Shown here: piece after piece, positions 21,327 to 28,438 of the stretch
Layout: each line of letters opens with the position of its first letter
How positions within the stretch are numbered: the stretch's first letter is position 1
Assembly: GCA_964579365.1 (NCBI GenBank)
Contig: CAZOFW010000003.1
Coordinates: 1-28,438, forward strand
DNA from: JAKPKF01 sp964579365
GTDB taxonomy: Bacteria > Patescibacteriota > Dojkabacteria > SC72
DNA length: 28,438 bases
Direction: 5' to 3'
Notes under the pieces: generated by a model
What the model saw: only the letters and a program-made list of their open reading frames with translations
What the model was told of the DNA's origin: nothing
Databases searched by the model: none
Position numbers and translations under genes: made by a program

Positions 21327-23441
21327 ATGCTTTTTAAAGAAATAAAACATGAATTTGAGATAGATGGTAGAAAGTGTTCCTTTGAAACAGGAAAATTGGC
21401 TTTAAGATCTGAGTCCTCAATATTAGCGAGAATGGGTGATACAGTAATAACAGTAAATGTTAACTGTGCTCCTCAAAAACAAGAATTTGATTTTTTCCCT
21501 CTTACAGTAGAGTACATAGAGAAATTCTATGCATCAGGGAAAATAAATGGATCTAGATTTGTAAAAAGAGAAAGATTCCCAAGTGATGATGCTGTACTTA
21601 AGGCAAGAATGATAGATAGAGCAGTAAGACCAAGATTCCCAAAGGATTACAAGAATGAAATAAATCTCATAATTACAGTAATGTCATATGATGGGGAGAA
21701 TGATCCTCTTCTTTTGGCATTAAATACATCTTCCGTAGCCTTGATGAATTCAACAGCTCCTTTCAATGGACCAATCGCAAGTGTAAGAGTTGGTGCAGAT
21801 GGAAAGAATATCCTTAAAGCGATGGATATTACCTCTGAAGAAGACAAGATGAACTATGTTGTATCTGGAGATGGAAAAGTATTTACCATGATTGACGCAG
21901 CATGTTTTGAGGTTGAGGAAGAGAAAGTAATTGAGAATATGAGAAAATCTTTAGAATTGATGAATCCATGGTTGAAAGCACAGGAGGAATTTCTTTCAAA
22001 ATTAGAGAAGAAGAACAAAGAATATCCCTCATATGCACTTCCAGAGGAAGCAATTACAGAAGTTAAAGATTTCTTAACAGAAGAGAAGATTAAGGAGAAT
22101 CTTGTTAAAGCAGATGACAAATTACATGAGAGTACAAAAGCAGAGTTGTTCAAAAACTTTGAGAGTAAGTATTCCAAATCTGTTTTAGCAGAAGCATATG
22201 ACTACTTACAAAAGAAAGCATTGAGAAAGATTGTTCTTGAGGAAAACAAGAGAGTAGATGGAAGAGCAATAGACGAAATCAGAGAGATGTACGCAGAAGC
22301 AGATTTGCTTCCAAGAGCACACGGTTCTGCACTATTCAGTAGAGGTGTAACTCAAACATTAACAATTGCTACATTAGGTAGCTTGAGAGATGTAAGACTT
22401 GTAGATGATATGGAAGGCGAAAGAGAGCAAAGATATATGCATTTCTACAATGATTTACCATTTGCATATGGTCAGTGTGATAGAGTCAAATTAATGCCAA
22501 GTAGAAGAGCTCTAGGACATGGAATGTTAGCTGAGAAAGCGTTGCTTCCAGTTATTCCTTCAGAGAAAGAATTCCCATACACAATCTTGGTAATGAGTGA
22601 AATTCAAGGTGAGAATGGTTCTAGTTCTATGGCTTCAGCTTGTGGTTCTACCATGGCCTTAATGGCAGCAGGTGTTCCTCTAAGAAAAGCTGTGGGTGGA
22701 ATAGCATGTGGTTTGGTTACTGCAGAAGATGGTAGTTTCAAAGTACTTACAGATATGCAAGGTGTTGAAGATTTCTACGGAGATATGGATTTCAAAATTA
22801 CAGGAACTAAAGATGGAATTACAGCAGTACAGATGGATACCAAGACAGATGGTCTAAGTATGGAGATAGTTGAGCAGACATTCAAACAGTCTAAAGAAGC
22901 AAGAATGAAAGTTCTTGAGAAGATGGCAGAGACAATCTCTGAATCGAGAAAACAACTTTCTAGCTTTGCACCAAGGGTTGCTCAAGTTAAGGTTTCTGTA
23001 GATAAAATTGGAGAGATTATTGGCCCAGGAGGAAAGCATATTAAAGAGCTTTCAGAATCAACTGGTGCTGAGGTAGAGATTGAAGAGGATGGTACAGTAA
23101 ATATCTATGCTACATCACAGGAAGCCATAGATATGGCAGTCAAAAGAATAGAGATGTATGACTTTAAACCAGTCGTAGGACAAATATATGAAGGTAAAGT
23201 TGCATCCATAATGCCATATGGCGGATTTGTAGATTTAGTACCAGGTATTGCTGGATTACTTCATGTCTCTGAAATGTCAGATGATTTTGTAAAAGATGTA
23301 AGACAGTTCATAAATGAAGGAGATATTATCAAAGTAAAGGTTGTTGGAATAGACAATATGGGAAAGATAAAACTTTCTATGAAAGGTCTTGATAAGAAGA
23401 AAGAAGAAGTAAAAGAGGAAGAGAAGGTAGAAGAGAACTAA
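21327..23441 (+). CDS. pnp: Polyribonucleotide nucleotidyltransferase (PNPase)
   Basis: PNPase degrades RNA 3' to 5' by phosphorolysis as a ring-shaped trimer. The 704-residue length is normal. The first RNase PH domain begins at ~10-210 (FFPLTVEYIEKFYASGKI, RPRFPKDYKNE), followed by an all-helical linker. The second, catalytic RNase PH domain starts KRVDGRAIDEIREM, with SALFSRGVTQTL, YNDLPFAYGQ, ENGSSSMASACG and GDMDFKITGT carrying the catalytic Asp pair. KH has IGEIIGPGGKHIKEL and S1 has GKVASIMPYGGFVDLVPG, ending in a Lys/Glu tail. Its stop overlaps the convergent methyltransferase stop by 4 bases. Confidence 0.98.
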   Translation: MLFKEIKHEFEIDGRKCSFETGKLALRSESSILARMGDTVITVNVNCAPQKQEFDFFPLTVEYIEKFYASGKINGSRFVKRERFPSDDAVLKARMIDRAVRPRFPKDYKNEINLIITVMSYDGENDPLLLALNTSSVALMNSTAPFNGPIASVRVGADGKNILKAMDITSEEDKMNYVVSGDGKVFTMIDAACFEVEEEKVIENMRKSLELMNPWLKAQEEFLSKLEKKNKEYPSYALPEEAITEVKDFLTEEKIKENLVKADDKLHESTKAELFKNFESKYSKSVLAEAYDYLQKKALRKIVLEENKRVDGRAIDEIREMYAEADLLPRAHGSALFSRGVTQTLTIATLGSLRDVRLVDDMEGEREQRYMHFYNDLPFAYGQCDRVKLMPSRRALGHGMLAEKALLPVIPSEKEFPYTILVMSEIQGENGSSSMASACGSTMALMAAGVPLRKAVGGIACGLVTAEDGSFKVLTDMQGVEDFYGDMDFKITGTKDGITAVQMDTKTDGLSMEIVEQTFKQSKEARMKVLEKMAETISESRKQLSSFAPRVAQVKVSVDKIGEIIGPGGKHIKELSESTGAEVEIEEDGTVNIYATSQEAIDMAVKRIEMYDFKPVVGQIYEGKVASIMPYGGFVDLVPGIAGLLHVSEMSDDFVKDVRQFINEGDIIKVKVVGIDNMGKIKLSMKGLDKKKEEVKEEEKVEEN

Positions 23442-24430
23442 ACCTTTTTGATCTTGGCAATATAGAAGGCCATCATTTTACTACTTGGTAGTAATCTGGT
23501 GGTCTTTCTTACTTTAGGATTGTAAATATTACCACTCCATTTCGTTATACCTTTGTCATAGTGTAATCCAGTCTCTTCAACTTGTGCATTTGGAAAATGG
23601 TCGAGTAGGAATGTAATAACTCCTTCGTTCTCCTCTGGTTCTAATGTACATGTAGAATAAACCATTGTTCCACCAGTTTTTAATGCTCTAAATGCAGAAA
23701 GGATTAGATCTCTTTGTATATATGAACACCTCTTTATCTTATCGATACTCCAGAATCTAAGAGGCTTTTCCCCTCTCATATATATCATCCCTTCTCCACT
23801 ACATGGTGCATCAAGAAGTATTTTGTCGAAATATTCGGGATACTTATGTCCAAAGTCTGTAGCATCACTTAGTGTAGCTTTCGCATTCTTAGCTCCGAAT
23901 TGTTCTAAAACATTCTTTAAAGAAGAAACTCTAGCAACGTCTGAATCATTGGCAATGAGCATCCCCTTGTTGTTCATCAATGCTGAAAGATGGGTTGTCT
24001 TACTTCCTGGAGCAGCACACATGTCTAGAACTTTCTCACCAGGCTTAGGATCAAGGACCAGAGCAGCTAATATACTGGAAAGATTTTGTATGTAGAACTT
24101 TCCATCTTGATACTCTTCCGTTTGGGATATCTCAGATTTGTCCATATTTAAAACAAAGTATGTATCTTTAACATATGGTATTTCTTGTAACTCAAGCTCT
24201 TTCTCTTGCAAAGAGCGTTTAGTTGCCTCTGTATTACCTTTCAATGGGTTGAGCCTAATGGTAGTAATTGCTCTTTGATAAAAGAGACTCTCTACTTTGT
24301 CTTTAGGAATGAGTAGGATACTTGCGATTCTAGATATGAAGATATCGTCCTTGGTAAAGAAACGATCTTTGTTATCCTGTTTAACAAAATTTCTTGGTTT
24401 TCTGTAATTTGTTCTTGTTGGTTTTCTCAT
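23438..24430 (-). CDS. NSUN/RsmB-type rRNA (cytosine-C5) methyltransferase
   Basis: This family methylates cytosine C5 in rRNA (or tRNA) using SAM. In the 330-residue product the SAM-binding motif VLDMCAAPGSKTTHL lies at 134-148. Two catalytic-type cysteines follow: C210 in DAPCSGEGM and C261 in YSTCTLEPEENEG. TRLLPSSKMMAFYIAKI ends the fold. The N-terminal ~115 residues resemble the RsmF/NOP2 linker (AITTIRLNPLKG). No NusB-like domain precedes it, so it is closer to RsmF or archaeal NSUN forms than to RsmB. The ATG overlaps the rsmE stop as TAATG, and the TAG stop overlaps the pnp stop tail to tail. The exact target base cannot be read from the sequence. Confidence 0.92.
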   Translation of the reverse strand: MRKPTRTNYRKPRNFVKQDNKDRFFTKDDIFISRIASILLIPKDKVESLFYQRAITTIRLNPLKGNTEATKRSLQEKELELQEIPYVKDTYFVLNMDKSEISQTEEYQDGKFYIQNLSSILAALVLDPKPGEKVLDMCAAPGSKTTHLSALMNNKGMLIANDSDVARVSSLKNVLEQFGAKNAKATLSDATDFGHKYPEYFDKILLDAPCSGEGMIYMRGEKPLRFWSIDKIKRCSYIQRDLILSAFRALKTGGTMVYSTCTLEPEENEGVITFLLDHFPNAQVEETGLHYDKGITKWSGNIYNPKVRKTTRLLPSSKMMAFYIAKIKKV

Positions 24431-25158
24431 TAGATTTCACCTTTTATATATTTAATTATACTTCCAATAACTAGTCCAGTTGTTTCAGTTCTGAGTATAT
24501 TACCTTTTAATTTGATGAATTGAAAATTTAATCTCTTAAATATATCAATGTCAGTGCTACTCCAACCCTTTTCTGGACCGATTGCAATATATACAGGTTT
24601 ATCATCTATCTCTATATCTTTAATATATTTGCTATCTACATTCTCAGTAGCAAGGCAGAGTCTAGTGCTGTTGTGCTCTAGCGGATGTTGTAAGAGTTCT
24701 TTAATAGTTAGTGGTCTTTCTATAATGGTTGGAAATATGTTCCGGGATTGTTCTGTAGCATCTTTAATTATCTTATTCCAAAGTGGGTAGTCTTTGAGAG
24801 CTTTCTTCTTCTCTTTAAGAGAATATTTACTTTCTACTGGTATTATTTTCTCTATCCCAATTTCTACGCTCTTTTCTAGGAAGTAATTGAACTTAGAATC
24901 GTTACTTAGAGATTGTATGATAGTTATGCTTGGTACATATTTGGTGTCTCTTTGTCCTTTTTCTTCAATTATCTCAACTTCTACGGAGCTACTAGATATA
25001 TCTGTGATTTGTCCTAGGAATATTTTTTCGTATGTTTCTACTTCAAGGATGTCCTCTATATCTAGTTCGTTGCTAGAGATTACTAGCTCACTGTCTGAAT
25101 CTGATAGGTGAGTTATATCTCCAACTGTTAATTTGTGTTTTATGAAATATTTTTTCAT
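24430..25158 (-). CDS. rsmE: 16S rRNA m3U1498 methyltransferase RsmE
   Basis: RsmE methylates U1498 of 16S rRNA at N3. The 242-residue product is a SPOUT-class enzyme. It has an N-terminal PUA-like beta domain (~1-70), then IIQSLSNDSKFNYFLEKSVEIGI (~78-100), where homologues read K-x-x-x-x-x-x-x-K-x-x-E-L-G. The knot follows with YIAIGPEKGWSSTDIDIF and LKGNILRTETTGLVIGSII at the C-terminus. The second Gly of the usual GPEGG is Lys. It starts behind TGATATAAT and is probably leaderless. It overlaps its downstream methyltransferase partner by one base, so two rRNA-modifying enzymes are co-expressed. Confidence 0.94.
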   Translation of the reverse strand: MKKYFIKHKLTVGDITHLSDSDSELVISSNELDIEDILEVETYEKIFLGQITDISSSSVEVEIIEEKGQRDTKYVPSITIIQSLSNDSKFNYFLEKSVEIGIEKIIPVESKYSLKEKKKALKDYPLWNKIIKDATEQSRNIFPTIIERPLTIKELLQHPLEHNSTRLCLATENVDSKYIKDIEIDDKPVYIAIGPEKGWSSTDIDIFKRLNFQFIKLKGNILRTETTGLVIGSIIKYIKGEI

Positions 25159-25174
25159 CTATAGGATTATATCA
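25159..25174 (-). promoter_or_regulatory. Putative leaderless extended -10 promoter for rsmE
   Basis: The minus strand reads TGATATAAT (hexamer 25166-25171), then CCTATAG and the rsmE ATG. It is the same box at the same distance as alaS. No -35 is evident. Confidence 0.55.
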
Positions 25175-25244
25175 CTATATTTGACATATTCCTCATTATT
25201 TTGTTTGATATATATAGATATATTTAAATCTGTCTATCATCGTT

Positions 25245-28115
25245 ATGGGAATTCAAACTGTAAGGGTATTGAGAACAATATCTAAGATTATTCTTTTAAT
25301 TGTTGGTATAGCTGTAATTGGCTACGGTGGTCTAATGGTTTACAAATCTGTAATTAACAAGCCACAGAGGGTTAGGATAACGAATATCACGGATTCTGCA
25401 GCTACAATTACTTGGGTAACAGATAATCCTGTAAGGGGTGTTGTGTATTACAAGGATGAGGGGACATTTCTTCCTGGTCCTTTGGGATTAATTGGTAGCA
25501 AGGTAGCATATGATGACAGGGATTTTGCTAATGCACAGAGTGAGTGTGTAACTGCTTTTAATGAGAATGCTAAAAATACTAAGGATGCTAATTTTACTGT
25601 AGATGGTAGTAGTTTTGACTGTGAGAATATTCCTGTAGAGAAGTTGGGCGCATATTTTACACATAGTGTAACTATTAAGAATTTAAATGAGAGTAGTACA
25701 TATTTCTTTGTTGTTGGTAATGGTATATGGAGTTGGAGTGTAGATGGTGTAGATAAAACTTTAAGTGAGAATGACTTGGCTGTTACAAATAGTTTTAATT
25801 TTAAGACTAGTAAATTACTGGAAGAGGTTCCTACTCCTAATATTGCTTATGGGACTGTGTATGCGGGTGTTAAGAGTGAGGAGGGTTATCTTAGTGAGTC
25901 TTTGTCTAAGGATTCTTTGGTATTTGCATATTTAGCTATTAATGGAGTTAATTCTCAAACAATATCTGCTGTAACGAATATTGATGGTGGATGGACTTTT
26001 GACAAGAGTAACTTCAGAGATACAGAGGGGAATTTGATAACGGATCTGAGTAATGCAAAGATGTTTATGGTGGCTCAGTATGAGAATGTAAGTGAGGCTA
26101 GATGGATTGAACTTGAGGAGAGTTTATCTATTGATACAGAAATTGATTTGCAGGGGAATTTGGTTGATGATTTAGAGACAGAAGAGAATAGTGATTTTTT
26201 GAAAAAATTTGAGATGTTGATAGGCAAAGTTTATGCTATTAATTCTTGTCCAGCTCAAATTCCTGCTAGTCCTTTGGATTATACATGTGAGGCATGTTCT
26301 GGAGGTTTTAGTGTGAGTGGTTGTGATTATAATACAGCATCTTGTCTCAAAAGCTGTGCAGAGTTTGTAAGAACTTCATCTGGCTGGCAAGGATATTCAG
26401 CATACAATTGGGTTGTAAAAGGATATGTAAAGGATGGTACTTGTGACATGCCGACTAATCTTTGTGGATGTAATCCTGGTACATGTGAAGACATCCCTGG
26501 GACTTCGAACTTTAAAATTTGTCAAAGTGGCCATTATTGGTCTGGCCCACAATCAGGGTCTTGCAATCCTCCGGAATCTACTGATTGTAAAAAGGGTGAT
26601 TGTCAAAATGTTTCTGGTGGACACCAAATGTGTGTGATTGATACCTGGGGTGCTACTTTATCTGGAAGTTGTCCTGCGAGTGAAGCACCCGTACCAACAC
26701 CAACAGTTCCACCAGCACCAACACCAACAGTCCCACCAGCACCAACGACTCAGGAAAAATGTACACTTGAGCCCATATATGGAACTACGGATTGTGGGGT
26801 TGGAAGTTGTCTTCAAAAATGTATATTGACTTGTAACGATGGGCCAAAATATTTAGGAGCAGAACATTGTATGGAACTTGCCCCATCAATTAAAAATCAA
26901 CTTCTTGGGGATGATCAAACTGATCCCACAAATTTAGCTGCAGTAGGAATTGACATGGGAAATATGGGGGCGACTGATCTTAAATTGCTTCTGAATGTTG
27001 CTCCAGATTTAAAGATTATTGCAAATGCAGAAATGGAGCAATTAATTGGTGTCGTAAATTCTTGGCAATGTACAGATTCTCAACCTATCACAAGTCAAAA
27101 ATCTAAAGCAGAATCTTTATGTAAGGCTCTAGGTGGTAAGTGGTCTCAGGATTACGGTAAAGATTGCGATGGAGGGAAGAAAGAGATTAAAGTTGGGTGT
27201 AGTGGAATTGTTGTGGAGAATTATGGTGGTGGTATAGTTTCAAAAACATATGCTCAAAACTCTGGCTCAGATGGATATACCCTGTATCTTCCAGAATATG
27301 GTATGTATAGTTTCCAATTAGGAGATTACCAATTAACAACAAATACTTCCGGTGGAAATACATACTACATCTTCTACATCGAAACTAACGACAAAGCAGG
27401 ATTCCAAATGCCTGCAGATCCAGACAATCCTAAACCAGATGAAGACATTATGCTTAAATCCAGTAGCGCAGCTATTACATACGAAAAAGTCGCCTCTGCA
27501 CAATCATATACCCTAGTTAAAGGTATAAATCTTGTATCTCTCAACTTCATACCAGTATCTATAGATTTAGGACCACTAACTGCTAAGGGAGTTATAGATG
27601 AAGCTGCTAAGAAGGGTGTAACTATACAATACATATCCTCCTTCGAAGGTGGAAGATGGGCTAAAGGATACACATGTAAGAGTGGTAAGTGCAGTGGAAA
27701 TGACTTCAACATACTCCCTGGAAAAGGATACCTAGTATTTGCAACTAAAGGTGGTGAGATGACAATTCCAGGATACAGTCTTAAATCTTCTATCCCTGTA
27801 AACCTCTCTGGAGGATGGAACCTAGTAGGAATACATGGATACACAACTGCATATACAGCTAGAACACTCATAGATTCAATGAACAAAATTGACGGGGTTA
27901 CTGCAAACAATGTAACATGGTGGCCTACATCTAAAGGTATGTATGAAGGATTACAAGTAACAGGGGAACAACAGTACGGTTTTGATTTCCCAATTAGTCC
28001 AACCAATGGTTACTTTGTAAGAATATCTTCATTCAAACCAAAAGATACTAAATGTAAATCTCTGCTATGGAATGAGGGAGGAACATTAAATGGAAGTTGT
28101 GGAATAGTAAAATAA
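25245..28115 (+). CDS. Large mosaic secreted surface protein: Fn3-like, Cys-rich, Pro linker, C-terminal tandem beta repeats
   Basis: The 956-residue product has an N-terminal helix (~12-33), then a Fn3/purple-acid-phosphatase-like domain (RVRITNITDSAATITWVTDN; TYFFVVGNG), probably followed by carboxypeptidase-regulatory-like strands (~195-300). A Cys-rich region (~340-490) has many CxxC-like and GxC spacings. A PTPTVPPA tandem linker (~484-501) follows, then a second Cys-containing region. At the C-terminus come two related units, VKGINLVSL...GKGYLVF and SGGWNLVGI...TNGYFVRI. No C-terminal helix or LPXTG is present. Base composition changes along the gene: G/T-rich in the first kilobase, C/A-rich in the last. 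A small DUF948-like gene follows after 17 bases. Adhesion or a stalk-like role is inferred; the family is not recognised. Confidence 0.88.
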   Translation: MGIQTVRVLRTISKIILLIVGIAVIGYGGLMVYKSVINKPQRVRITNITDSAATITWVTDNPVRGVVYYKDEGTFLPGPLGLIGSKVAYDDRDFANAQSECVTAFNENAKNTKDANFTVDGSSFDCENIPVEKLGAYFTHSVTIKNLNESSTYFFVVGNGIWSWSVDGVDKTLSENDLAVTNSFNFKTSKLLEEVPTPNIAYGTVYAGVKSEEGYLSESLSKDSLVFAYLAINGVNSQTISAVTNIDGGWTFDKSNFRDTEGNLITDLSNAKMFMVAQYENVSEARWIELEESLSIDTEIDLQGNLVDDLETEENSDFLKKFEMLIGKVYAINSCPAQIPASPLDYTCEACSGGFSVSGCDYNTASCLKSCAEFVRTSSGWQGYSAYNWVVKGYVKDGTCDMPTNLCGCNPGTCEDIPGTSNFKICQSGHYWSGPQSGSCNPPESTDCKKGDCQNVSGGHQMCVIDTWGATLSGSCPASEAPVPTPTVPPAPTPTVPPAPTTQEKCTLEPIYGTTDCGVGSCLQKCILTCNDGPKYLGAEHCMELAPSIKNQLLGDDQTDPTNLAAVGIDMGNMGATDLKLLLNVAPDLKIIANAEMEQLIGVVNSWQCTDSQPITSQKSKAESLCKALGGKWSQDYGKDCDGGKKEIKVGCSGIVVENYGGGIVSKTYAQNSGSDGYTLYLPEYGMYSFQLGDYQLTTNTSGGNTYYIFYIETNDKAGFQMPADPDNPKPDEDIMLKSSSAAITYEKVASAQSYTLVKGINLVSLNFIPVSIDLGPLTAKGVIDEAAKKGVTIQYISSFEGGRWAKGYTCKSGKCSGNDFNILPGKGYLVFATKGGEMTIPGYSLKSSIPVNLSGGWNLVGIHGYTTAYTARTLIDSMNKIDGVTANNVTWWPTSKGMYEGLQVTGEQQYGFDFPISPTNGYFVRISSFKPKDTKCKSLLWNEGGTLNGSCGIVK
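26694..26741 (+). repeat. 24-base tandem repeat (two copies) encoding PTPTVPPA
   Basis: Two adjacent 24-base units differ at one third-codon base (GTT/GTC) and code for a proline-threonine linker in the 956-residue surface protein. Such units can change copy number by slippage. Confidence 0.85.
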
Positions 28116-28132
28116 ATTAAATATAAACTGCC

Positions 28133-28438
28133 ATGAACGAAATACCACCAATATATTGGATGATAGTCATAGGAGCAATTGCTTTCATGATTTGTGTTGT
28201 TCTCTTCTACATAGCTATGGTTCTCTTAGAAAGTAAGAAAGCTATAGAAGAAAGCAGAAAAATTATGGAGGATGCTGGAAAAACACTTAGACAGGTAGAT
28301 CTAATTGTAAACGATGTACAAGCAAGTATCTCTTCTGTAAGGGAAGCTGTTGGAGAGATTAACCAATCTATCCTCGTACCTATCAGGAAACTAGGATACG
28401 GTGTATCTGCAGTAACTGGTTTTCTTGGAGGTATTCTA
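28133..28438 (+). CDS. DUF948-like membrane-anchored coiled-coil protein (partial, runs off right edge)
   Basis: Hand translation from ATG 28133 gives 102 open codons to the window edge, starting MNEIPPIYWMIVIGAIAFMI. One helix spans ~9-31. A heptad-like amphipathic stretch follows (LLESKKAIEESRKIMEDAG, LRQVDLIVNDVQASISSV, VGEINQSILVPIRKLG), and GVSAVTGFLGGIL closes the visible part. This is the DUF948 / YtxG-like pattern: one N-terminal helix and a long helical cytoplasmic domain. The role in Firmicutes-type homologues is a poorly defined stress or envelope function. It is 17 bases after the large surface-protein gene and probably co-transcribed. The C-terminus is outside the window. Confidence 0.75.
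   Translation, partial: MNEIPPIYWMIVIGAIAFMICVVLFYIAMVLLESKKAIEESRKIMEDAGKTLRQVDLIVNDVQASISSVREAVGEINQSILVPIRKLGYGVSAVTGFLGGIL

Noticed and set aside
27374..28006. Minus-strand ORF (210 codons) opposite the 956-residue gene
   Set aside because: It is fully inside the coding frame of the surface protein, with no domain or promoter; an antisense shadow.
1..28438. tRNA genes, rRNA, CRISPR arrays, transposases
   Set aside because: No T-loop-like GGTTCGAATCC with matching acceptor stem, no regular spaced repeats and no DDE or serine/tyrosine recombinase motifs were seen by eye.

Overview
The window looks like a piece of a small-genome Patescibacteria (Candidate Phyla Radiation) chromosome. This is an inference. 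It rests on AT-rich DNA, dense short-gap operons, an IF-2 with no N-terminal extension, an alanyl-tRNA synthetase that stops after its editing domain, and many membrane-tethered Ig/Fn3-like surface proteins next to housekeeping genes. UGA works as an ordinary stop (alaS), so the Gracilibacteria/Absconditabacteria code does not apply. No phylum-level marker can be placed by eye; Katanobacteria or Dojkabacteria-like lineages are plausible guesses.

Layout. (1) 1-3736, minus strand: rpsT, two unrecognised membrane proteins, lepA, then recF running off the left edge. (2) 3795-6417: two small plus-strand anchored Ig/Fn3-like proteins, converging with a large minus-strand DUF11-type surface protein that carries an LPXTG-like IPQTG motif. 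(3) 6500-7130: a small four-helix membrane protein gene enclosed by inverted repeats. It resembles a non-autonomous mobile cassette and is the most unusual structure here. (4) 7200-12734, minus: alaS-ruvX-mltG-lcp-holA, mostly overlapping genes that mix translation, peptidoglycan and replication functions. (5) 12764-16850, minus: sortase, orphan membrane-anchored sugar-type binding protein, and a doubly anchored Ig-like surface protein with an acidic Pro/Glu-rich tail; possibly one surface module. (6) 16940-23441, plus: dnaJ; nusA-infB behind a strong promoter and a leader terminator; rpsO-pnp behind a consensus promoter and a structured leader. infB is broken only by a 10-N assembly gap. (7) 23438-25158, minus: rsmE and an NSUN/RsmB-type rRNA methyltransferase. 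(8) 25245-28438, plus: a 956-residue mosaic secreted protein and the start of a DUF948-like coiled-coil protein.

Expression signals. Several operon-head genes (lepA, alaS, rsmE, the 138-residue Ig protein, perhaps dnaJ) have a -10 hexamer only 6-8 bases before ATG, which predicts leaderless mRNAs. Others (rpsT, nusA, rpsO) have full -35/17/-10 promoters with leaders. Shine-Dalgarno sequences are mostly absent; the cassette gene at 6586-6963 is the clear exception. No tRNA, rRNA, CRISPR array, transposase or replication origin was recognised, and no stretch over 300 bases lacks a gene.
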